Part shown: positions 24,528 through 32,400 of the stretch, in pieces
Layout: each line of letters opens with the position of its first letter
Numbering within the stretch: the stretch's first letter is position 1
Source of the DNA: Acidobacteriota bacterium
GTDB lineage: Bacteria; Acidobacteriota; Thermoanaerobaculia; Gp7-AA8
Assembly (NCBI GenBank): GCA_003223645.1
Contig: QHVT01000031.1
Span: forward strand, 1 to 50,230
DNA length: 50,230 nucleotides
Direction: 5' to 3'
Made by a program: the position numbers and the translations under genes
The notes under the pieces: model-generated
Seen by the model: the letters and a program-made list of their open reading frames with translations, nothing else
Told to the model about the DNA's origin: nothing
Databases searched by the model: none

Positions 24528-26210
24528 TCACCGAATCAAGCCCCGCTCCCGCAGCACCTCAATAATCCGCGCCGCGTTCTCCTCCGCCGAATTCTTCGTC
24601 GTTTCCAACGTAACCTCCGCCGCGAGCGGCGCTTCGTACGCGTCGTCGACGCCCGTGAACTGCGCGATCGCGCCTTTGCGCGCCTGCGCGTACATCCCCT
24701 TCACGTCGCGCGACTCGCAAACGTCGAGCGGCGTGTCGACGAACACCTCGATGAAGCGGTCGCTGCCCGCCATCGCGCGCGCGTTTTCACGCGCGGCGCG
24801 GTAGGGGCTCACGGCCGCGCAAATCGCGATGCCGCCATGGCGCGTGATCTCGGAGGCGACGAAGGCGATGCGGGCGATGTTGGTGTCGCGGTCTTCTTTC
24901 GAGAAGCCGAGTCCTTTGGAGAGGTGTGTGCGGACGACATCGCCATCGAGGAGCGTGGACTGGCGACCGTGTTCGAGGAGGCGCGCGACAAGGATCTCGG
25001 CGGTCGTGGATTTGCCGGAGGACGGAAGGCCGGTGAACCAGATGCAGACGCCCTGCTGATGCCGCGGCGGGTAGCTCTCCGCGAGAATCGCCGCGGTCTC
25101 GGGCCGCGTGAACCACGACGGCAGCGCGACGCCGGCGGCGAGATAGTGGTCGCGGAGCTGCGTACCGGAGATGGAGCGCGTCTCCGCGCCGGCGGGGACG
25201 CGCGACGCTTCTTCGTAGCGGTCCTCATTCACGACGTAGACGAGGTCGTGGAACGGCACCATCTTCATCCCGATCTCGTCGGAGTGTTGCGCGACGAGCT
25301 CCTGCGCGTCGTACGGGCCGTAAAACTGCGGACCGGGGCTGGCGTGATCGCGGCCGACGATGAAGTGGCTCGCACCGAAGTTGCGGCGGATGAGCGCGTG
25401 CCAGAGCGCTTCGCGCGGACCGGCCATGCGCATCGCCAGCGGCAGGAGCGAGAGCAGCACGCGGTCCTTCGGGAAGTAACGCTCGACGAGCGCCTTGTAG
25501 ATGCGGACGCGCGTGAAGTGATCGACATCGCCCGGTTTCGTCAGACCAACTGCAGGATGCAGCAGCAGCGTTCCGTCGACGGCTTCGATCGCGCGGCGCG
25601 TCAGCTCTTCGTGCGCGCGATGCATCGGATTGCGCGTTTGGAACGCGACGACCTGATCGCGTCCGAGCTCCGCGAGCTTCGCGCGCACCTCGGCCGGCGT
25701 GCGTCGCAATTCGCGAAAGTCGAACGGCGACGGGAGATTGAGCACGCGCAATCGTCCCGAAATGTTCCGCGGTCCCCACCGCTCCATCTCCGACACGAGC
25801 GGATGCTTCGGATCGCGCGTGCCGGCGATGCCCTGCGCGGCTTCGCCTCGATCCCACTCGTAAATCTCCTCGACCGTCATCACCGCGAGGATCTCGTTCG
25901 TCGAGCTGCGCAGCACGACGTCGCGACCTTCCGCGACCGGCGCATCCGCGGCGACCGGCAGCGTGATCGGCATCGGCCAGAGCGTTCCGTTTGCGAGTCG
26001 CATTTCCGCGAGGACGCCCGCGTAATCGGACGAGCCGAGGAAACGATCGAGCGGAGAGAAGGCGCCGGTGGCGAGCAGCTCGAGATCGTGCTGCGCGCGC
26101 GGCGAGATTTGAATCGAAGGCAGCGCGGCCGCTTCGCGCAACAGCGAGTCGCGCTCTTCGCCGCGCACGAGAAGATCGATGAGGGTACCGCCGTAGGGAG
26201 GGGTCAGCAT
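24528..26210 (-). CDS. sat: Bifunctional ATP sulfurylase / APS kinase
   Basis: The N-terminal part is ATP sulfurylase: the MLTPPYGGTLIDLLV start, QTRNPMHRAHEELTRRAIEA with the nucleotide-binding HxxH at residue about 190, and GRDHASPG further on. The C-terminal part is APS kinase: P-loop GLPSSGKST at about 391, then LLDGDVVRTHLSKGLGFSKE and the FVDTPLDVCESRD lid segment. Together they convert sulfate and two ATP to PAPS, the donor for sulfotransferases or for reductive assimilation. The order sulfurylase-kinase matches heterotroph bifunctional enzymes. I chose ATG 26210; a GTG at 26234 gives eight extra residues. No cysD/cysN or PAPS reductase is nearby, so a role in supplying sulfate for glycans made by the neighbouring cluster is possible but unproven. 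Confidence 0.93.
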   Translation of the reverse strand: MLTPPYGGTLIDLLVRGEERDSLLREAAALPSIQISPRAQHDLELLATGAFSPLDRFLGSSDYAGVLAEMRLANGTLWPMPITLPVAADAPVAEGRDVVLRSSTNEILAVMTVEEIYEWDRGEAAQGIAGTRDPKHPLVSEMERWGPRNISGRLRVLNLPSPFDFRELRRTPAEVRAKLAELGRDQVVAFQTRNPMHRAHEELTRRAIEAVDGTLLLHPAVGLTKPGDVDHFTRVRIYKALVERYFPKDRVLLSLLPLAMRMAGPREALWHALIRRNFGASHFIVGRDHASPGPQFYGPYDAQELVAQHSDEIGMKMVPFHDLVYVVNEDRYEEASRVPAGAETRSISGTQLRDHYLAAGVALPSWFTRPETAAILAESYPPRHQQGVCIWFTGLPSSGKSTTAEILVARLLEHGRQSTLLDGDVVRTHLSKGLGFSKEDRDTNIARIAFVASEITRHGGIAICAAVSPYRAARENARAMAGSDRFIEVFVDTPLDVCESRDVKGMYAQARKGAIAQFTGVDDAYEAPLAAEVTLETTKNSAEENAARIIEVLRERGLIR

Positions 26211-26290
26211 GTCGTAGTCAGACTTGAAACACACGAAGTCGTGCCGCCCGGCCGTTCCCGCTCGAAGGTGGATTTGCGAGCACGGGTCGG

Positions 26291-26394
26291 GAATGCAGAA
26301 CGCAGAATTCAGAATGCAGAAGTGAGAAGCCCGCCCGCCGGACGATCCGGGTGGGCTTCTGACTTCTGCATTCTGAATTCTGCGTTCTGCATTC
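26291..26394. repeat. Long hairpin with 42-bp arms made of GAATGCAGAA-type words
   Basis: Arms 26291-26332 and 26353-26394 are complementary at 41 of 42 positions around a 20-nt GC-rich loop. Each arm is built from 10-bp words (GAATGCAGAA, GAATTCAGAA). It lies in the 299-bp spacer between the start of the ATP sulfurylase gene and the S26-like gene, so it is upstream of both divergent genes. Confidence 0.92.
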
Positions 26395-26457
26395 CTGTGC
26401 CGTGCGCGAAAAGGTTCACCACAGCGCGCGCACGCCGCACCAGAGTATCCGCACCTG

Positions 26458-26478
26458 GTCTCCTAGGAGACTAGGAGA
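26458..26478. repeat. GTCTCCTAGGAGAC palindrome plus repeated word
   Basis: A perfect 14-bp palindrome (26458-26471) is followed by a second TAGGAGACT word. It lies 32-52 bp before the start of the S26-like gene, so it may be an operator of that operon or another tandem-word hairpin remnant. Confidence 0.7.
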
Positions 26479-26509
26479 CTCAAACGGCCGCACAGGATAC
26501 ATTGAACGC

Positions 26510-26878
26510 GTGGACCTTCGCGTGTTTTCGGCGCTGCGCGATCTCGCGCGCGAAGAGGATTCGCCGGTGGTGATCAGCGGCGACTGCATGGAGCCGCTGC
26601 TGCGCCGCGGCGAGACGGTGCGCGTGCGCGCGCGGCGCGTTTACTTGCCGGGCGACGTGGTGGTCTTTCGCACGCGCGCCGGCGATCTCGCCGCGCATCG
26701 CGTCCTCGGCTGGCACCCGCGCGGTCTCGTCACGAAAGGCGACGACTGCGTCGAGCGCGACGCGCCGGTGTCGCGCGACGACATCGTCGGCGCGGCGCGC
26801 CTGCATATCGCATTCGCCGATCGACTGCGCGCGTTCGCGGCGTGGACGCGCATCGCCGCGCGAAGGATCGCGCGGTGA
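26510..26878 (+). CDS. S26/S24-like peptidase with Cys at the nucleophile position
   Basis: This 122-residue protein resembles SipW/ER-type signal peptidases: VVISGDCMEPLLRRGETVRV aligns with the SGSMEP box, VYLPGDVVVF follows, and AAHRVLGW with LVTKGDDC matches the His-containing HR and TKGD motifs. The usual Ser nucleophile is replaced by Cys in DCMEP. There is no N-terminal membrane anchor, only a weakly hydrophobic C-terminus, so the enzyme may be cytosolic. The start is GTG 26510; an AGGA lies 12 nt upstream. Its stop overlaps the ATG of the HprK-like gene (TGATG). In this operon a leader-peptide protease is the most natural role, but that is inference. Confidence 0.7.
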   Translation: MDLRVFSALRDLAREEDSPVVISGDCMEPLLRRGETVRVRARRVYLPGDVVVFRTRAGDLAAHRVLGWHPRGLVTKGDDCVERDAPVSRDDIVGAARLHIAFADRLRAFAAWTRIAARRIAR

Positions 26879-27825
26879 TGGAGCGCTTCCTCGTCGAGCC
26901 CGCGCTTTTTCCGCGCCGCATCTCCGGCGAGACGTGGGGCACGGAGAGCGTGACGATCGATCTCGCCGGCGATCGCTATCGCATCGACGGTCTCGCTTCG
27001 TGGCAGGTCGCGAGTCTCGCGTCGCGCTACGGACCGCGCATGAACTTTGTGGGTGCCGCTGCCCTCAGCGGCACCGCGACCGCTGGGGGCAGCGGTCGCC
27101 ACATCACGAGCGGCGATGCGGTCGCGACGCTGCAAGTGTTTCGCGCGCCGCGCTCGGACTTTCGTGAGATCGACACGCGCGGATGGGAGTACTGGCTCGA
27201 TCTGCAGTGGGACGACAACGCGCTCGCGATCGCCGGCATGCGTCTGATGGCGCGCGTCGATCTCGCGTCGATGCGCGGCGGCATCTGGACCTGCGTCGAC
27301 GATCCGGACGAGTTCTGGGGACTTGTCGAAAACGTGCTGCGCCCGATTCTCGCCGCGCAGCTTCTCGATCGCGGCAACGGTTTGCTCGTGCACAGCGCCG
27401 CGGCGGACGGATTTCTGTTCCCGAGCACGTCCGGCGGCGGCAAGTCGACGATCGCGCGGATGGCACTTGACGCTGGACTGCCGGTGTTGAGCGACGACTT
27501 GAACGCAATCGTCCGTCGCGAGGATCAATGGATGATTCTTCCGCTGCCCTTCACGGGCGACTTGCTCGAGCGCGAGCTGAGCGCAACGCCGCAACGTCTC
27601 CGCGCGATCGTCGCGATCGAGAAAAGCACGGACAACGCGCTGCGGAACATGCCGGCCGCTGCCGCCGTTTCACTCCTCACACGATGCTCGCCTTACGTGA
27701 ACCAAGATCCGCAGCGGACGGACGCGCTCGTCTCGCGCGCGGCGGAGATCGCCGCGGCAGTGCCCCGCGCGATGCTCGCGTTCACGATGGGCGGGAACGT
27801 GTGGCCTATACTGAATCGGGCCTGA
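26878..27825 (+). CDS. HprK-like serine kinase
   Basis: This 315-residue protein has the HPr kinase C-terminal fold signature: GLLVHSAAADGF, P-loop STSGGGKSTIARMALDAG (near residue 185), then LPVLSDDLNAIVRRE with the conserved acidic pair. The N-terminal half is not the HprK N-domain but a region seen in HprK-related proteins of peptide gene clusters. A CAGCGG palindrome (27049-27102) is embedded in frame near residues 58-75. In some lasso clusters such kinases phosphorylate the precursor C-terminus; here the substrate is unknown. It is translationally coupled to the S26-like gene by the TGATG overlap, and a hairpin (27823-27911) separates it from the next gene. Confidence 0.8.
   Translation: MERFLVEPALFPRRISGETWGTESVTIDLAGDRYRIDGLASWQVASLASRYGPRMNFVGAAALSGTATAGGSGRHITSGDAVATLQVFRAPRSDFREIDTRGWEYWLDLQWDDNALAIAGMRLMARVDLASMRGGIWTCVDDPDEFWGLVENVLRPILAAQLLDRGNGLLVHSAAADGFLFPSTSGGGKSTIARMALDAGLPVLSDDLNAIVRREDQWMILPLPFTGDLLERELSATPQRLRAIVAIEKSTDNALRNMPAAAAVSLLTRCSPYVNQDPQRTDALVSRAAEIAAAVPRAMLAFTMGGNVWPILNRA
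27049..27102. repeat. CAGCGG palindromic element (short form) inside a coding region
   Basis: A 54-bp element, two self-complementary units (GGTGCCGCTGCCCTCAGCGG and GACCGCTGGGGGCAGCGGTC). In reverse complement it corresponds to the ends of the longer copy at 18004-18092. It encodes a Gly/Ala/Ser-rich insert (FVGAAALSGTATAGGSG) in the HprK-like protein. Confidence 0.88.
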
Positions 27826-27911
27826 TAGGACTTATAGGACCAATAGGACTGATAGGACTCATAGGACGTTATAGGACGTCCTATGAGTCCTATTCGTCCT
27901 ATTCGTCCTAA
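27823..27911. repeat. ATAGGAC tandem-word hairpin inside the operon
   Basis: The arms are built from the word ATAGGACTN; the core 17-bp arms (27852-27868 and 27877-27893) are perfectly complementary around an 8-nt loop, and outer words pair partly. The element starts on the HprK-like stop codon and ends 11 bp before the AGGAG of the PqqD-like gene, so a strong hairpin forms in the operon mRNA between two genes. Confidence 0.9.
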
Positions 27912-27934
27912 GGGCCGGGCCAGGAGACCACGAG

Positions 27935-28210
27935 TTGCTCGATCCCAACACAACGCTCACACTCGACCGGCAAGTCCGCTTTCGCCGGTTCGAGGATGAA
28001 GGCATCGTCATCAATCAGAAGGCGGCCGAGGCGGTCGTCATCAGCGAAGTCGGCACGCGGCTCATCGAGCTGGCGGACGGCACGCGCACGCTGCGCGAAT
28101 GCGCGGCGCTGCTCAGCGAAGAATTCGACGCGGCGCCGGACGTCATCGAACAGGACGTGATCCGCTTCGCCGAGCAGCTCGTCGAAGCGGGAATCGCGGC
28201 GCCATCATGA
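27935..28210 (+). CDS. PqqD-like peptide-binding protein (RRE type)
   Basis: The start is TTG 27935, supported by AGGAG 8 nt upstream; no ATG is available in frame. The 91-residue protein matches the PqqD fold: beta strands VRFRRFEDEGIVINQK and AVVISEVGTRLIELADG, then helices TLRECAALLSEEFD and VIEQDVIRFAEQLVEAGI. PqqD-like domains (RiPP recognition elements) bind the leader of a precursor peptide and present it to the modifying enzyme. The stop overlaps the ATG of the radical SAM gene (ATGA), so the two proteins are made together. It is not accompanied by the genes of pyrroloquinoline quinone synthesis. Confidence 0.88.
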   Translation: MLDPNTTLTLDRQVRFRRFEDEGIVINQKAAEAVVISEVGTRLIELADGTRTLRECAALLSEEFDAAPDVIEQDVIRFAEQLVEAGIAAPS

Positions 28211-29358
28211 CGGCCTTCGATCAGATGAACGCGCGCAGCTGGGAAGAGAACCATCTCTTCGGCGTGCTGATCGAGCTCACCTACCGCTGCAATCTCGACT
28301 GCTTCTTCTGCTACAACGATCTCAATCTGCGCGGCACGCCGCTCACCTTCGACGAGTACGCGACGTTCCTCCGCGATCTCGCGGACATGAACGTGCTCAA
28401 CGTGATTCTGAGCGGCGGTGAGCCGCTCGCGCATCCCGATTTTTTCCGCATCGGCTCTCTCGCCCGCGGCCTCGGCTTCGTCGTGCGCGTGAAGTCGAAC
28501 GGCCATGCGCTCCGCGGCGAGCTCGCGCGGCGGCTGCGCGATGAAGTCGATCCGTACGTCGTCGAAGTCTCGCTGCACGGCGCGCGCGCGGACACGCACG
28601 ACCGCCAGACGCGCGTGCCCGGCAGCTTCGCGCGCCTCATCCAGAACCTGTCGGTGATGAAAGAGCTCGGGCTGCGCGTGAAGGTGAACAGCACGCTCAC
28701 CGCGTGGAACGAGCACGAGACCGCGGAGATGTACGCGATCTGCGACGCGCTCGAGCTCCCGCTGCGCTTCGATCTGCAGGTCTCGCCGCGCGACGATGGC
28801 GATCGCACGCCGCTCGAGGTCGCGCCGACACGCGAAGGGATCGGAAAGTTGATCGCGGTGCAGGACGCGCGCTTCGCTGCGCTGAACCCCTCACCCGTCG
28901 CGGAGCCAGTCCTGAGCGAAGTCGAAGGGCGACACCCTCTCCCCGCAAGCGGGGCGAGGGGCAACGAGAGCGGGAACGCGGAAAGCGCGGCAGGTAGCCC
29001 TTCTCCCCGCGTGCGGGGAGAAGGTGGCCAACGGCCGGATGAGGGGCCGTCCTCCACCAAGCATTGCGGCGCGGGCTCCGCCGGCATCGCCATCGATCCC
29101 TACGGCAACGTCTATCCGTGCGTGCAGTGGCGGCGCGCGGTGGCGAATCTGCACGACGTCCGCATCGCGGAGATCTGGCAGACGGGATTCGACGGGATTC
29201 GCGCGGAGACGGAAGAGGCGGCGCGCGTGGTGCGCGCGCATCCGCGCGGGAAGCTGCTGAATTTCTGTCCGGGATTGGCCGAGGTGCTGACTGGTTCGGC
29301 CACGCGCGTCCCCGAGGAGCTGGAGCGCATGGCCGAAATCGTCGCGTCTACGAGTTGA
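28207..29358 (+). CDS. Radical SAM/SPASM-like peptide-modifying enzyme
   Basis: This 383-residue protein has the radical SAM cluster motif CNLDCFFC (Cys 28, 32, 35), the SAM-binding ILSGGEPLAHPDFF and VEVSLHGA. After the TIM barrel, a C-terminal Cys-containing region (HCGAGSAGIAIDPYGNVYPC and NFCPG) resembles a SPASM or twitch domain with auxiliary iron-sulfur ligands. A roughly 55-residue repeat-derived insert (28887-29050) lies between core and SPASM. Partnered with the PqqD-like protein, it should install a C-C, C-S or C-O link, epimerise or otherwise modify a peptide. The ATG overlaps the PqqD-like stop. The target peptide is not certain; a small ORF overlaps its 3' end. Confidence 0.9.
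   Translation: MTAFDQMNARSWEENHLFGVLIELTYRCNLDCFFCYNDLNLRGTPLTFDEYATFLRDLADMNVLNVILSGGEPLAHPDFFRIGSLARGLGFVVRVKSNGHALRGELARRLRDEVDPYVVEVSLHGARADTHDRQTRVPGSFARLIQNLSVMKELGLRVKVNSTLTAWNEHETAEMYAICDALELPLRFDLQVSPRDDGDRTPLEVAPTREGIGKLIAVQDARFAALNPSPVAEPVLSEVEGRHPLPASGARGNESGNAESAAGSPSPRVRGEGGQRPDEGPSSTKHCGAGSAGIAIDPYGNVYPCVQWRRAVANLHDVRIAEIWQTGFDGIRAETEEAARVVRAHPRGKLLNFCPGLAEVLTGSATRVPEELERMAEIVASTS
28887..29050. repeat. RIME-like composite element inside the radical SAM gene
   Basis: It begins with CCCCTCACCCG and ends with CGGATGAGGGG, like the composite at 14621-14822. Inside are CTCCCCGCAAGCGGGGCGAGG and TTCTCCCCGCGTGCGGGGAG hairpins and a nested TCCTGAGCGAAGTCGAAGGG (28910-28929), a repeat word common in many bacterial genomes. 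It is translated in frame. Confidence 0.9.
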
Positions 29359-29468
29359 TCGGGCCGCTGGGGCAGCTGGCCGCGTTGCCCTTCGCCGGCG
29401 GCCGCGGGGAGCAGAGCGCCGCCATCGCCTCGAGCGGTTCGCGCGAGACGATCGACGGCGGCGAATAA
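29355..29468 (+). CDS. Tiny overlapping ORF; candidate precursor peptide
   Basis: A 37-residue ORF starts at TTG 29355, overlapping the radical SAM stop (TTGA). It ends at TAA 29466-29468. Codon third positions are almost all G or C, as in real genes here. The sequence runs from IGPLGQLAALPFAGG, a hydrophobic leader-like part, to a Gly/Ser/Ala-rich tail (AAIASSGSRETIDGGE). Immediately upstream, in the same frame, the codons read RRVYEL, which resembles the Y-containing part of RRE-recognised leaders, but no normal start codon covers it. No clear ribosome binding site is seen. It could be a substrate of the operon or a chance ORF. Confidence 0.35.
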   Translation: MIGPLGQLAALPFAGGRGEQSAAIASSGSRETIDGGE

Positions 29469-29489
29469 GGCCTCCGCTTTTTCTCTTCG

Positions 29490-32400
29490 TTATTCGTTTC
29501 CGGTGCCTGGGCCACCGACATTCTTAACCTCCGTGGGAAGGTCGACCCGCAGTGCGGGATCGCCGAGAAGCAGATAGACGCTGGCGGTGTCGTTGCGATG
29601 CTCGGCCAGCGACTTCACGATGAGATCGCCGATGCGCGACGACGGAGTCAGCGATGCAAGCCGCATGAACGACCGCTGGATCTCGCTGGCCTCGGCGTGC
29701 TCCGAGAGGCCGGACGCGGACCAGACCGCAAGCGCGCCCGCGTTGTCCGCGCGCGTCAGCGAGACGCCGAGCGGATCGACGAAGCCGTTCTCGAAGCGGT
29801 TGATCGTGCAGGTCATCGCGACCATCAGCGGCAGCCTACCGGATGACGTGAGCGACGGCGCGTCGTACGAACTGAGCACGCCGTAATTGGAAATGCGATC
29901 GAGTCCGCCGTGGCCGACCCAGCTCACCAGCGGCGTGCCGCTGTGCCACGAGTCGATCAGCGTGTTGCGCGCCTGATCGAATCCGACTTGATCGAGGTAC
30001 GCATGCGTGATCTGCAGCGCGGAGAGCGACGTTTCGGCGCGCTTGCTCGCGTTGGTGAAGATCGTGGTCCCGTCGGCCGCGTCCGCGCTGAACACCATCG
30101 GCGAGTTCGCGACGTTGATGAAGCGGTTCGCGTTGACCTTGGCGGTGTACGACGACAGCTCCGAGGCTGACGATACCGGAATGCGTCCGATGCTGACGTC
30201 CGGGAGATGGTCGTTGTCGAAGTCGACGTAGAGCGTGTCCGACGCGTAGATGCCGTTGAGCGTCGAGAGCATGATCGGCGGCATTGCGCCGGGCGAGCCG
30301 TTGATGCCGCGATAGTCGACCGTGCCGTTGCCGGCGAGGACGACGTACGCCGGCGACGCGCTCCAGTTCGAGCGCGCGTATTTCAAAAAGTCCTGGATCG
30401 CGTGCGGGCTCTTGTTGCCGCCGTTGAACTCGTCGTAGATCTGCTCGAGGTCGGCGACGAACGTCGTGAGCCCTTCGCTCTGACGCAGACTCGCGAGCTG
30501 ATCGGCCGCCGCATGCCATGACGACGGCGCGATGATCAGCCACTGCGCGCGCTGCCGCGTCTTCAGCGTCGCCGCGTACGCGGGACGCACCGAGCTCGGC
30601 GCCACAAAGCTCTCTGCGAGATAAAAGTCTTTTTGCGACGGAGAGACGAAGCTCGCCGTGCCGGCGATGAACGCCGCGCCCTGCACGACCTGCGGATGCA
30701 GCGGGTTGGTCACGTCGAGCACCATCGGAGCCGCGGTGAACGGACCGGCGCCGACTGCGCCGTTGCCCTTCATCGCCAGCTGACCGCTATCGGGCTTCGC
30801 GAACTTCTGATAGCCGACCGCGAATCCGTCGACGTAGAAGATGTCGAACACGCCCGGCTGATACACGCCTTCGACGACGACTTCATTCGCGCCGTCGCGC
30901 AAGAGCGCGGCCGGCAGCGCGAATGACGCGTTCTGCGCGTTGAACGATGTGAACGTCGTTTCGCCGAGGGGGACGCCGTTGAACGTGATCTTCGCGCGAT
31001 GCGTCGCGTCCTTCGACGCGCCCTGCAGCCGCACGTTGAGCGTCGCGCCGCTCGCCGACGCGACCGACGGAACGTTCAGGTTGAACGTCTGCCGCCCGAT
31101 GTCGGGATCGCCGCTGAGCAGCGCGGCCCAGAACCAGTAGTCGCTCTCCGCATCGAGCGGGAGCACCGTCGCGTGGAACGCATCGGTCTCGAAGTCCTGG
31201 GTCGCCGTGAACGAAGAGACCGCGGCGCTCGAAGATGCAACCGCGAGGTTGCTCATCGCCGCGCCGTCCTGATCGAGCTCGATGCGATACACGCGCTCAC
31301 TCGAGTAAATCGAATTCGGCTTCTGCGCGAAGAAGTACAGCGACGCGCCGTCGCTCGTGTACGAAACGAGCGAGCCGTTGTCGGTGATGAGCAGGCGTCC
31401 CTTGTCGAGCGCCTTCGTGACGTCCTTCACGTCGACGCCGAGGGACGACGCGAGATCGGTGGCGGACATGCGCACGATGCCGGTCGACTTCACGCCGACC
31501 ATCGCCGCGGCCACCGGCAACTTCGCATTCGACTGGAACCCCGCGTCGGCAAATGCATTCGTCGCGAACGAGCGCGGACGGCGCTGTTCCTCGGCCTTCG
31601 CCTTCTCGCGATCGAATCCCTCGAAGCGATGGAACGGACCGTACGATTTCCTGCGCCCGGACGACGTCACTTCTTCGACGACGTACATTGCGCCCGGATC
31701 GGCGTTGTTGCGATCGAAGAGCGAGTACTTGCCGCCGCTGGCCTTGAGGCTCGCCGGGATCAGCGTCTCGTTCACTCTCGTGCCGTCGAGGCGATAGATG
31801 TTGAAGCCGAGGGTTCCGGCTTCGGACGCGGTGGTGAACTCGATGTTGGTGCCGCCGCCGCGCACGTCCATGTCGAACTTCGACAGGACCGCCTCGGTCG
31901 CCAAGCCGCCGACCGTGACCGCCAGCTCGCACAAACCGCCGAGCGTGTACGTCGCGCGCGTCTGCGTCGCATTGCCGGTCTCGTCGACGAACGTCGCGCG
32001 CGTTCCGTTGCCGGAAGCGGGAGTGTTCGTGATGATCTTGCGTCCGTTCGTCGGCGACGTGATGCGCACGTCGTAAAAGAGAATCGCGGTCGCACCGGCG
32101 GCGAGACTAGTGCCGCTGTTCGGATTCCACGTGATCGCGCCGGTGCTTCCGACCGCCGGCTGCGCCGTGATCGTTCCCTGCGAGACGCCGGCGTTGCCGC
32201 CGTACACGAGGCCATACGCGTTCGCCGGTACTTCCGTGCGCACGAGGTTGGCGGCGCTGAACGTGATCGCATACGGCGTCGGGTTCACGACGCGAACCGT
32301 GACCGTGAAACGGCTCTGCGTGCCGATGACGGGCGGGTTCGGCCCGGGCGAGATTGACGCCTTCGTGAGGAACTGCTCCATGTACGGCTTCACCGGCACG

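Noticed and set aside
29340-29468. Lasso peptide gene cluster
   Set aside because: HprK-like and S26-like proteins are frequent lasso partners, but no cyclase or B protein is encoded and the radical SAM enzyme does not belong to that pathway.
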